From: Neurospora tetraspora
Taxonomy: Eukaryota > Ascomycota > Sordariomycetes > Sordariales > Sordariaceae
NCBI RefSeq assembly: GCF_033439725.1
Contig: NW_026944387.1
Location: 2,480,001 to 2,544,000 of the forward strand
Direction: 5' to 3'
Length of the DNA: 64,000 nucleotides
How positions within the stretch are numbered: the stretch's first letter is position 1; every line of letters starts with the position of its first letter. Of this stretch, positions 11,301-20,474 are shown piece after piece. Made by a program: the position numbers and the translations under genes. The notes below the pieces were generated by a model. It worked only from the letters and a program-made list of their open reading frames with translations. It did not search any database and was not told where the DNA came from.

Positions 11301-12938
11301 ACCATTGCGGAAAGTGACGATCATGATGTTTTCATTGCGATCGATGAGCATGAGGGTGCCAGAGTCTATCTCAACACTATTCAGGCTGAGATGGACAAGC
11401 GTGCGCTCAAGCTGGCAAAAGCACGCAGGCTCGCCGGCTTGGATCCTTGTCTGCCCCAGGACAACGCGGACTTGCTGAAGGAATTCGCTGCATGGGAGAA
11501 GAAGCAGAATGGCGGTGATATCAAGATGTTGGATCCGGAAGAGGAGGAAATCCAGCAAGCCCATGTGGATCGCGTCGCCAAGGTTTCGGAGGCTACCCTG
11601 AGAAAATTCATGAACCTCTGTCTTTCCAAGTTCGACAAGGCAAAGGTGGAGCCTGGTCACGCCGTCGGCGCTGTCGGTGCGCAGTCTATCGGTGAACCCG
11701 GTACTCAGATGACACTTAAGACTTTCCATTTCGCCGGTGTCGCCGGTATGAGTATCACTCAGGGTGTTCCCCGTATCAAGGAAATTATTGGTGCCTCGAA
11801 ACTCATCAGCACGCCCGTCATCAGCTGCGAGCTCGAGAACAACCAAGACATCAAGGCCGCGCGTATCGTCAAGGGCAAGATCGAAAAGACTTATATTTCC
11901 GATGTCATCACCTATGTGGAAGATGTCTGGCTTCCGGATGTCGCCAAGATTGTCCTCAAGATCGATATGCAGGCTCTTTCGGACATGCAGCTCGGCATCG
12001 GTCTTCGCGAGATTATGGTCGCCATCGTCAAGGCCAAGAAGCTCAAGCTCAAGGTGGAGATGGATGATCTCAAGATCGGTCCCGACAACACCATCGAGGT
12101 CATTGTGAACAACGACTGGAAGGATCTGACCGCCCAAAAGAAAGCGGCAAGAGTTCGTGCCGCAGCGATCGAGAAGGGCCAATTGCTTCTCACCACCTCA
12201 GATGAGACCGCCGCCGACTTCCAGCTACGCGTCAACTTCCTCAAGCGCATGCTTCCCGCGGTGCCCATCTCCGGCTACCCCGAGGCGTTCCGTGCCATCA
12301 TCCAATCCAGCGAGTCCAATGAGCACAAGGTCCTCGTTGAAGGTTACGGCCTGCGCGCCTGCATGACCACGGAGGGCGTCATCGGCACCAAGTGCATTTC
12401 CAACTCCATCATGGAGTGCCGCGACGTTTTGGGCATCGAAGCCGCCCGCACCACCATCGCCAAGGAAATCGGCAGCGTCATGGGCGACATGGGCATCGAT
12501 CCCCGTCACATGGACCTGCTGGCCGACGTCATGACCTACAAGGGCGAGATTCTCGGTATCACGCGCCACGGTCTCGCCAAGATGCGCGACAGTGTGCTGC
12601 AGCTTGCCTCGTTCGAGCGCACGCCCGATCACTTGTTCGATGCGGCGGCGGGCATGAAGACGGATCGCATCCTCGGTGTGTCGGAGTGTATCATCATGGG
12701 CCAAACCATGAAGATCGGTACCGGCGCGTTCCAGGTCGTCAGACGGTTGGGCATCAGGGATCACCAGGTCAAACCCAAAAAGTCCATGTTCGAGGAGGTG
12801 TGGAAGAAGGATGAGGTCGAAAAGAGGAGGGCAAAGATGGAGATGAGGAAGACTGCTGCGGCTGCGGCTGCGTCTACCGGGCGTGGGGGAAAGATTGATG
12901 GTATGATGCCGGCGGCGCCCATGGTGGCTGTTGCCTAA
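8337..12938 (+). CDS. DNA-directed RNA polymerase III largest subunit (RPC1/RPC160)
   Basis: Catalytic subunit of RNA polymerase III in the nucleus, which makes tRNA, 5S rRNA and other small RNAs. It is a single uninterrupted frame of 1533 codons, slightly longer than yeast RPC160. Seen: the N-terminal clamp zinc site [17 protein letters not shown], then CKTC and CPYCHDTQG; the lid/rudder region with [33 protein letters not shown]; the active-site magnesium loop [10 protein letters not shown] at residues 509-518; the bridge and trigger region with [24 protein letters not shown]; and the C-terminal jaw/foot [15 protein letters not shown]. QFGV and [13 protein letters not shown] mark it as RPC1 rather than RPA1 or RPB1, and there is no heptad-repeat tail. 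The start is the first ATG of the frame. A short A/G-rich tail ends the protein. The lack of introns over 4.6 kb contrasts with the other conserved genes here. Confidence 0.97.
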   Translation: [1533 protein letters not shown]

Positions 12939-13542
12939 ATGAGTGAGTGTGTCATTTTGTTAGTGTTTTTTTTTGCATGGTAAGGTGTCGAACGGAAAAT
13001 TTTGCACAGAAACTATCTCAGGGGATATCATGTACGGTGCGGGGATCTTGGGAGCCGTCAGGAAAAAAAACTGGCTTCATTAAACTGTCTTGATGTCTCT
13101 TGATGGGGACGACAGAAAGCGAGATCATGCGTCGAGAAGGACGGGATAGAAGTGATACCCTGAGGTTTTGAGCGTGGTGTGTGTGTATTTAATTATAGAG
13201 AATCAAAGCCGCGCGTGGAAAGGGAGGGTGGTGTTTTGGAGAAAATGATCATTGGCGGTTATACTTGTTTATTAGCTCTTTATGTACGAAAAAGAATGGC
13301 CTTTTGTTGAACACGGCGAACAACCCAAATAGATGGGTTGAAGTGAGGTGAGGTTGTTGGCGGTCACATGATCAGGCGTTCTGACCTTGCAGTTAGCAAA
13401 CGCGCGTCGTTAACGTGTCAAAGGAATGTTACGTCATGGTTCCCTTTCACCTTTCTTTTTCTTACCTATCTTCACTTTCTTTCATCGCCCGCAACTCCCC
13501 ATTCAGACAATCGCCGTCTCATTGACGACTCGGATTTTCACA
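12939..13542. other. RPC1 to SRAP gene intergenic region
   Basis: This holds the RPC1 3' untranslated region and the SRAP promoter. A T run sits at about 12967-12974. The last 100 bp before the SRAP ATG are pyrimidine-rich, as is usual for leaders in this genome. The SRAP frame is open farther upstream, but that extension is not needed. Confidence 0.5.
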
Positions 13543-15078
13543 ATGTGCGGTAGGTACGCCATCAATCTGCGCCCTTCAGAGGTGCGCCGCATGTTACAAG
13601 CGGATAACATGCCAGTCGACGACGCGCCGGACGATGAAGGCGACAATTCTCCAAGACAGAGCTACAACTTTGCGCCGGGGTATCGCGGGGTTGTCTACAG
13701 GGCCAGGGTGGGCGGTGGTGGTGGTGTTGGTGGTAGCCGTGGAGCTGGAGGACGGAGGAGAGCGGCACATGATGATAGTGCTCAGGAAGGAACTGAAGGC
13801 GAAGCGGAAGTTGAACGCGAGGAGGAGCACCAGAGCCAGTCCCCAGAAGAAGAACAGCAGCAAGAAAAGGAACAGGGCCAAACTCAGCCTACGGAACATC
13901 AAATCCAACAACATCAACAAGACGGAACACCGAAAGAAAACCACCAATTCATCCTCCAACCAATGAAATGGGGCCTCATCCCCTCCTGGACCTTTAAGTC
14001 CAAATCCAAATCAACCCAACAAAAACCCGGATCAACAAACTACACAACAACCCTAAAAACCATCAACTGCCGCGACGACTCCCTCGCCTCCTCTTCCTCC
14101 GGTATCTGGTCCAGCATCAAACACCGGCACCGCTGCATAATCCCTGCTCAAGGCTTCTTCGAGTGGCTCAACACCCCTGGTCCCTTCGGCAAAGGAGTTG
14201 AAAAGATCCCCCATTTTGTCAAAAGGAAAGATGGGAAACTGATGTTATTCGCTGGATTATATGATTGCGCCCACTATACCGACGAAGACGGCATCGAAAA
14301 CGAAATCTGGTCGTATACGATTATTACGACGTCGAGTAATGAACAGTTGAGGTTTTTGCACGATAGGATGCCGGTTATTTTGGATGCTGGGCCGGAGAGT
14401 CTCAAAAAGTGGTTGGATCCGGGGAGGAAGGTGTGGGATGGGGAGTTGCAGGGGGTTTTGAGGCCGTTTGAGGGGGAACTGGAGTGTTATCCGGTTGATA
14501 AGAGGGTGGGGAAGGTGGGGAATGATGGTGAGGATTTGGTGGTGCCGAAGCAGGTGAGGAGGGAGGAGAGGGCGATTGAGAGTTGGTTTGGTGGGGGTGG
14601 GAAGGGGGAGGAGGGGGTCATGGACCAGAAGGGGGCGAAGGGGGGGAAGGAGGATGGGAAGGAGGATGGGAAGGAGGATGGGAAGGAGGATGGGAAGGAG
14701 GATGGGAAGGAGGGGAAGGAAGTGGAAGTCAAGACGGAGACTGGAAAAATTAAGGTTGAATCCATCGATGAGTTGGTCGAAGAAGCGGGTCAAGAAGGGA
14801 GGGAAATGCATTCGTCGCCGCTGCGTCAAGGGATCAAGAGGGAGGCATCTTCGGAGCTGGGTGATGATGGGCAACCGCCTGCTAAAAAGTCGATGGGGAC
14901 CGGAGGGAGGTCGTCACCAGTCAAGGGGAATAAGAAGAAGCCGCCGACGCCGTCGAAAGCGAAAGGAAAGCCCATCAGTGCTACGAAGAATAAGGGGAAG
15001 GGGAGTCCGATCAGACCTAGGAATGCACCACCGCCGGGGATGCAGAAGATTACCAAGTTCTTTGGGAATAGTGCTTAA
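13543..15078 (+). CDS. SRAP-domain protein (HMCES/YedK family) with PIP-like tail
   Basis: SRAP proteins form a thiazolidine crosslink to abasic sites in single-stranded DNA and shield them from cleavage and error-prone bypass. I chose the internal ATG 13543 because it places Cys at position 2 (MCGRYAINL), which must be exposed by Met removal to act as nucleophile. Other catalytic positions are visible: Asn about 175 in INCRDDS, Glu about 207 in GFFEW, and His about 273 in HDRMPVIL. A Gly/Glu/Gln-rich insertion (residues about 50-140) splits the N-terminal part of the domain. After the domain comes a disordered basic tail with a 12-nt repeat coding KEDG (14645-14712). It ends in MQKITKFFG, close to a PCNA-interacting box but with Met in place of the usual Gln. 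Vertebrate HMCES also binds PCNA through a C-terminal PIP box. No intron is needed; 511 residues. Confidence 0.92.
   Translation: MCGRYAINLRPSEVRRMLQADNMPVDDAPDDEGDNSPRQSYNFAPGYRGVVYRARVGGGGGVGGSRGAGGRRRAAHDDSAQEGTEGEAEVEREEEHQSQSPEEEQQQEKEQGQTQPTEHQIQQHQQDGTPKENHQFILQPMKWGLIPSWTFKSKSKSTQQKPGSTNYTTTLKTINCRDDSLASSSSGIWSSIKHRHRCIIPAQGFFEWLNTPGPFGKGVEKIPHFVKRKDGKLMLFAGLYDCAHYTDEDGIENEIWSYTIITTSSNEQLRFLHDRMPVILDAGPESLKKWLDPGRKVWDGELQGVLRPFEGELECYPVDKRVGKVGNDGEDLVVPKQVRREERAIESWFGGGGKGEEGVMDQKGAKGGKEDGKEDGKEDGKEDGKEDGKEGKEVEVKTETGKIKVESIDELVEEAGQEGREMHSSPLRQGIKREASSELGDDGQPPAKKSMGTGGRSSPVKGNKKKPPTPSKAKGKPISATKNKGKGSPIRPRNAPPPGMQKITKFFGNSA
14645..14712 (+). repeat. 12-bp tandem repeat coding KEDG in the SRAP tail
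   Basis: About five and a half near-perfect copies of GGGAAGGAGGAT encode alternating basic/acidic KEDG units between the SRAP domain and the C-terminal PIP-like motif. Frame is kept whatever the copy number, so length variation between strains would be tolerated. Confidence 0.8.
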
Positions 15079-16313
15079 TGAGAAGGATTGGGAGCTGTTG
15101 TTCTGCTGAACGAGTAACGAGAGGCCGGTTTTTCGGTTATCATGGAACCGGCGACAAATGGGAGATAATGGTCGAAGCGGATTGAAGTGGCTCTGAAGAT
15201 GCCAGAAAGTGGTGGTTTGTGGGGGAAATATGCAGACAGGAAAGGGAATCCATCCCCTCCTTCTCTTTTCCCGAAATCGCAGCTGCAGTGGTGGAAAGAA
15301 AGGACTTGGAAAGAGCGATCAACCGGGGGGAAGGAGAAATTATTCATCAAGTCGAAAGGTTTACGACCGTGAGCTGCATTGGAACCACCAGCACGGCGGT
15401 CACCGCGAGTGTCGTGGTGAAACGAAGCACTTCGTCTCGTCGCCGTTGGTCAAAGCAACCCCCTTTTCTGTGTTGGGTGAAGTTCTTCACTCGGCCGAAG
15501 GGGACGACGATTTGGAATTGGATGGATGGGATGAGTTTGTTTCTCTTCCACACAACGCGCCAAGAGTTTGCGATGGCGTTCGTTCCCAATGGCATTCATA
15601 ATATGTCCATTTCTCGGTATCGGGCATCGAACAAACATAATCAACTATAATCTTACTCCTCGCGCAAGGCAAGACACTCAAGTGGCAACATCCAACATTA
15701 CTATCTGTCTTCGTCTTCTTCGACATGTCAGGGTATCGAATTGTCAGGTCATTGAAAAAATGGGTTTCTCGGGATACGAAGTCCAGAAAGTAAAACGTAT
15801 CCAATCATTTGTCGCCCGACCAGCATCTCACAGAAATCCAATGGTTACCGCCAGCCTGGGTACGTCTGCTGTGTAAACGCTCCTTGTGTCACGGAGTAAC
15901 AACCCAGCCAGCCGGTCGGTCGGTCGGTGACCGGTGTCAGGTGTCACTGTCAGTGAAAAATGCTTCGGTCGGTGTTGCCTGTCGCCTGTCGTCTACCTGC
16001 ATCTCTTACCCCTCCTCCCAACCCTCTTGCCCCTGCAGAAACGGGCATGAACGAACGACAGACTACACCAATAACTGGAAATTGCGCGGCGTTTGTGTGG
16101 AAGCTACCTCCCATGAGATGACGAGGATTAGGAAGGATATGATGCGATGACGGGGGCGAAAATCCGTGATTACTGCCCTGGCAGAAAAACTCAAGGACTA
16201 CATCATCACTAGTTTCTAATCTGCCCGAATCCATCGCCGAGTTCAAGCGATTTACTACAGTTTTGTCTGCCTCTTTACGTACGTGCCTCCATTTCGGTAA
16301 ACACAGTTTCCCC
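15079..16313. other. Intergenic, no gene seen
   Basis: Several overlapping open frames of 60-140 codons exist on both strands, but none has a convincing start, domain or codon pattern. Near 15910 there is a short CGGT-rich run. The segment ends at the target-site duplication of the hAT element. Confidence 0.45.
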
Positions 16314-16655
16314 CAGTGCTGCACACAAGTCAAGTCAAATCAAGTCGGGGGTCTAATTTAATTTGTTTGTAAAAAAACAAGCGTGTACTTGACTTGTTTT
16401 GACCTCGGATTTAACTTGGCTTATTAACTTGCTTGCGTCAATACCTGTACCAGACCAATATGCACCCCCCTCCAGATACCTACAGTCGGGGATATTTTAG
16501 TACATATATGTCCGTGCCTTGGAGAAACAAGTCCAACAAGTCAAGTCAGCTTCTGGACTTGAATTGACTTGAACAGGCTTTCGGGCGACTTGACTTGCCT
16601 CCCAACAAGCTGACTTGGCTTGACTTGTATACGACTTGGCTTGTGTGCAGCACTG
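16314..16655. mobile_element. Non-autonomous hAT-type MITE, complete, 342 bp
   Basis: It is bounded by terminal inverted repeats starting CAGTGCTGCACACAAG; 22 of the first 23 positions match between the two ends. A perfect 8-bp target duplication, GTTTCCCC, flanks it at 16306-16313 and 16656-16663. An 8-bp duplication with CAGTG ends is diagnostic of the hAT superfamily. Inside there is no transposase, but the CAAGTC/GACTTG hexamer recurs more than ten times, clustered toward both ends, as expected for subterminal transposase-binding repeats. The perfect duplication and near-identical ends argue for recent insertion. It is shorter than the roughly 400 bp usually needed for RIP, which would explain why it is not mutated. 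Confidence 0.92.
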
Positions 16656-16816
16656 GTTTCCCCAACAGACCACAGTACTTGTTTTCGACATCGCGTGGCA
16701 ATCCACCAGACATCACATCGCCAGAAAGCTTTCTCTCCATTTTAACTTGACGACTAGAGGTAGTCTAACTTTCCATACAAGCAAGCTCAAACTATTCACC
16801 ACCGACCCAACCCAAA

Positions 16817-17566
16817 ATGGCAGACGAAAAGAACAACAACAGCTATGACGAGCCTAACCTCGAGGAGCCCCAGCCTGCGACAACAACAACAACAACCACC
16901 GCCAACGGCAACGCTACCAACACCACCAACGGCAACGCTACCAACACCACCAACGGCAACACTACCAACACTACCAACGACTTTTACACGTCATCCGACC
17001 CAGCCTCAGAATTGTACATAGCCTCAAGAGAAGTAAGAGAAGCCTTCGCCGCACTCTCCTTATCCTCCCCCTCTATAGAGGTACCCACTGCATCAACCAC
17101 GCAGCAACAACCAAACCCACAACAACCAAACCCACAACAACCAAACCCACAACAACCAAACCCGCAACCAAACCCACCACGCACACTCCCAGCCACACCC
17201 TCTGATATCCGCCGCTATATATCCCAACTGGGCAACCACTTCAGGGCTATGGGACGGTATTTTGGCGAAGACATCACGCGGTACGGTTCTCTGCAGAATG
17301 CAGAGCTGTTCAGGCAGACGATTGCGGTGTATGCAGAGGTTGCGCATGGGGTGTTGAGGGAGGTGGATAAGTTCGAGGAGGGTAGGGATGAGATTGAGTA
17401 TGAGAGTGAGACTGATGGGAGTGAGGTTAATGGGAGTGAGGTTAATGGGAGTGAGGTTAATGGGAGTGAGGTTAATGGGAGTGAGGTTAATGGGAGTGAG
17501 GTTAATGGGAGTGAGGTTAATGGGAGGGAGAGGGGGCAGGAAGAGGACGGGGAACGTCAGCCATGA
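16817..17566 (+). CDS. Low-complexity orphan protein with three tandem-repeat blocks
   Basis: No known family. The start ATG follows CCAAA, a good context for this group, and the frame is 249 codons. Seen: a Thr/Asn-rich N-terminus (TNTTNGNA units), a QQPNP repeat of four copies at about residues 95-116, a central non-repetitive region (DIRRYISQLGNHFRAMGRYFG...AVYAEVAHGVLREVDKFEEG, helical and the likely conserved core), then seven perfect GSEVN units (17417-17521) and an acidic end. The core suggests a real protein; the repeats look young. The hAT element ends 162 bp upstream, so it sits within or next to the promoter. Confidence 0.6.
   Translation: MADEKNNNSYDEPNLEEPQPATTTTTTTANGNATNTTNGNATNTTNGNTTNTTNDFYTSSDPASELYIASREVREAFAALSLSSPSIEVPTASTTQQQPNPQQPNPQQPNPQQPNPQPNPPRTLPATPSDIRRYISQLGNHFRAMGRYFGEDITRYGSLQNAELFRQTIAVYAEVAHGVLREVDKFEEGRDEIEYESETDGSEVNGSEVNGSEVNGSEVNGSEVNGSEVNGSEVNGRERGQEEDGERQP
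17098..17165 (+). repeat. 15-bp tandem repeat coding QQPNP
   Basis: About four copies of a 15-nt CAACAACCAAACCCA unit encode QQPNP in the orphan gene. The copies differ at one or two third positions only. Confidence 0.75.
17417..17526 (+). repeat. 15-bp tandem repeat coding GSEVN, seven copies
   Basis: Seven essentially identical copies of GGGAGTGAGGTTAAT encode GSEVN near the C-terminus of the orphan protein. The lack of divergence between copies points to recent expansion. Confidence 0.85.
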
Positions 17567-18318
17567 TGAGCTTGATGGGAGACATAAGGGGAATGGGATT
17601 TGAGACGGAGATGGGAAGGGGGGAGTGTGGGGAGTACGCTGTGAATTTTGGCTGTTTTTTTTTTGTGCGAGTTTGTCTTTCCGTGATCCCTTGACTTTTG
17701 TTCGTTGTCTTCCTCTCCCCCCCTTTTTTTTTCTTTCTCTTTTTTTTTTTTTTCTCATTCTTTTTTCTGTGACTTTTTTTTGGCCTCGATACGAGTGAAG
17801 CTTACGATGGATGGCCCTGTTTTCCACCTCCACCTGGTCACACATCATTGTTCAAGTCATATGTTATGCTAGACGTCTGACTATACATAGGAAAGACTGC
17901 AAATTCTTTTTTTTCTTACGCATTAGCAATTGTTGGTTGTTGGTGGTCACTCCTACTCAGGTTCGTTTCTTTGTGTGCGCACACCCGCCAACTGAGTTGG
18001 GCGGCAAACTTTCCCTCCAAACAATCACGCCCAACATATCGTCCCGAATAAAGAGGTTCCCGGCGTCACAGCTGCCACCAACAAGCCGTTCAAGTGACCA
18101 TACAAGACGACCGGTCTCCCGCACCGGTCCAGAACGTAGACGCCTTTGCGATGCGTTGGGATTCCACGGAGCGCTTCCTGCTAAAAACAACATCACGTTT
18201 CACCTCCAACGACTGATTCTTACATATACGGTTTATCGCGCGCCTATGGCTGACCAAATACAATGATTACATTCACTTTCTATCAACAAGGTCACGGTGA
18301 CCCTCGGCCATTCCTCAC
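17567..18318. other. Intergenic with T-rich tracts
   Basis: A cluster of T runs (about 17650-17780) follows the orphan gene, probably its 3' untranslated region. No gene is supported in the rest. The last part, just before 18319, may be the leader of the interrupted gene that follows. Confidence 0.45.
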
Positions 18319-19561
18319 ATGATTCAAGCAGACCAAGACGGTCTCCAGCCGGTCATGAATCGCTACAATGGAGTCAACCATGGCCATCGTTTAGTCGCCC
18401 AGAATCAGCGGGCCATATCACGTCTATCCAGATCAACCACGGAGCGGTCGAAAATTGTCACTCGATAGCAAGAGGATTTCGGAGGTTCTGAAACGTCGAC
18501 ATTCGTCAAGTCCGCCAATTGCATCTTCTAGACCTCAATCTACACAAAAGACAGCGAGATGGGGTGTTCAACCTGGTTATCCTCTTTATCTTGTTGTTTG
18601 GATTATGATGTGCAGACTTCGAAAGAAAACGCAAGTCCCTCCACCGGCACAACGCCGCATCCCACAACACCCACAAAACCAAACACCTCCCTATCTTCAG
18701 CAAGCACAATATCAGAAGACACAACTGCGGTCCCAGTCTCCCACAGAATTTCAGCGTCGAGAGTATGGACACACATCGCCAAGTCCATCAAGACCGAAAA
18801 AGCCTCTGCCTCCATCAAAGTCCCCGATACACCATCATCATCAGAAGGAAAATAATCATCAACTCCCAGCGCGCCCCGTAACGGCATGGCCCGGACCAGA
18901 AAAGATTTCGGAAAGGTTATCTTCCCCGTGGGACGGCGCTATACCACAAGAAAACTACCCTGGATCACTCGAGACTAACTTCGATCCCGACCTAACATCC
19001 CCGCCTCTATACCATCGGTTCCCACCCAAACAAGAACATCACCACACGGTCTCTCAGCCCACCACTGCCTCTACACCAGCTACAGGGAGGCGTAACGTGC
19101 CGAGCAGCTATCAAATTTCCTACTACTTCGACAACAGCCCCAACGTAGTCACACTATGGAGATCACCTACACCACCTCCTTCTCAACCACCACCACTTCC
19201 CCACTACGATAATCCGAGCGCGGTTCTTAATTGGGCATTGGGGGTAAAACAAGGATGGAAAGAACAAGAATGGGAAGAATGAGACACAGATGGAGAAGAA
19301 ACAGAAAGAGAAGACCAAAAAGGACATATAGAAGAAGAGACTGGACATCAAGACTCGCGGATCGTATCGGGTGTTTCCTCCCTGTCGTACTATTCAGAGG
19401 CTGCACCTCAGCACCGGCGGCCTGTATCAGAAGTTTCCTCCGTGTCGTCGTATTATTCTGAGCAACGAGAAAGCAGGGCGCTGACCCCCATTCCTGAGGT
19501 GAAGAAGTGGGGGAATGCTAAGTATCAGAACGACAGGCGGGAGGAATCAAATTGGTTGTAG
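18319..19561 (+). pseudogene. Interrupted orphan gene, frame not resolved
   Basis: Two overlapping frames both look coding. One starts at ATG 18319 (MIQADQDGLQPV) and has TAGs at 18466 and 18529 and a TAA at 18853; its later part (18560-18852) is Ser/Thr/Lys-rich. The other is open from 18395 to a TGA at 19280-19282, and then stays open for another 92 codons to a TAG ending at 19561. That last part contains two similar blocks, VSSLSYYSE and VSSVSSYYSE, so it is very probably coding too. The product would be basic, Pro/Ser-rich and disordered. I cannot find introns that join these parts cleanly. It is either a decaying gene or one whose stops are bypassed. No family recognised. Confidence 0.4.
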
Positions 19562-20255
19562 TTGAAGAAGATTCGGTGGTTTTTACGATGTTATGCTTAC
19601 GGGGGCGTTGGTATAGGGTGTTTACATGGAGATTCGTGGAGAAGGGGCGAGATAATGACTATGTATCATTTTGTTATTTGTTGATGAACGCTGCTGCGTT
19701 CAGCTGTGGGTAATACATTCTTTTCTTCTGTTAATCCATATATCAACTTTTTTTCCTCCTTCGCATTCATCTTGTGAGAAGGCCTGGCGATTTAGGCGTT
19801 TTTTTCTTCTCTTTTTCTTCTCTTTTTTTTCTCTTTCTTTTCTTTCTTTTCCCGTTGTAGAATGCTTTGGCCGGGGAGTCAGTCTTTTTACACTTCGACC
19901 TAACAACCGGACCCAGGCGGTTTATCTTCAACCAACAGAAAGCGGCACATCTTTCGTACACTCTAGCCGCCCATGAACAAAAGTTGGAGGACAGTTTTGC
20001 TCATGAGATCAGTTTTGCGTGAGTGCTTACAACGATGTCATCAGTTCCTGACCGGTGCGACACCAGTTATTGGTATATAGACCGGAACATACTCCCGCCC
20101 TATCATCACCTTGAGTCACCCAGCGAGATCTCACAATCCATCCACAACACCATACAGAACAACAATACCCACTCGACAGGTTGATTCTCTTGACCATAGC
20201 AAGCAAGCATTCTTCTACACTCAGCTGCCCTACCCGGACATCCACAACAACGATC
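19562..20255. other. Intergenic with pyrimidine tract
   Basis: A long T/C run at about 19798-19855 creates a lysine-rich frame on the minus strand that is not a gene. The right part holds the promoter of the next small gene. Confidence 0.45.
20074..20080 (+). promoter_or_regulatory. TATATAG box of the small gene at 20256
   Basis: TATATAG lies 182 bp before the ATG of a 72-codon gene, followed by a C/A-rich leader with no upstream ATG in good context except at 20181. Confidence 0.35.
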
Positions 20256-20474
20256 ATGTCTGCCAACGCCTCGAACGCCGAGCAAGCCTCGAAGACCTCA
20301 GATGGCCAACCAGAGCTGAAAAGCGGATGGGATCATTCCGATCCGGAGCCAGAGCCAGGGCCCTTGGATCAACTCAAGGCCGCGTTCAAAAGATCTCCCA
20401 GCACACGGACAAAACCGAGCATCAGTACAAACGGGAAGCAACAAAGCACAAGCGGCAAGAAGAGTAAGAAGTGA
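20256..20474 (+). CDS. Small hydrophilic orphan protein, 72 residues
   Basis: The ATG at 20256 opens MSANASNAEQASKTSDG; the frame ends in a lysine-rich KKSKK tail at a TGA. The protein is charged, disordered and without Cys or a membrane segment. A TATA box lies upstream and the leader is free of G runs, which fits a regulated small gene. The next small gene (21427) has a similar size, charge and Lys-rich end, but there is no alignable identity. The function is unknown. Confidence 0.5.
   Translation: MSANASNAEQASKTSDGQPELKSGWDHSDPEPEPGPLDQLKAAFKRSPSTRTKPSISTNGKQQSTSGKKSKK

Noticed and set aside
11019-12182. A 387-codon minus-strand frame inside RPC1
   Set aside because: It is a shadow of the strongly biased RPC1 coding frame, with no start context or domain of its own.
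14257-14874. Leu/Pro-rich minus-strand frame opposite the SRAP gene
   Set aside because: Repeats of ILLP are the complement of the KEDG repeat; the plus strand is clearly the gene.
17093-17848. A 251-codon minus-strand frame with INLTP repeats
   Set aside because: It is the complement of the GSEVN repeat plus a T-rich 3' flank; no sensible start or domain.
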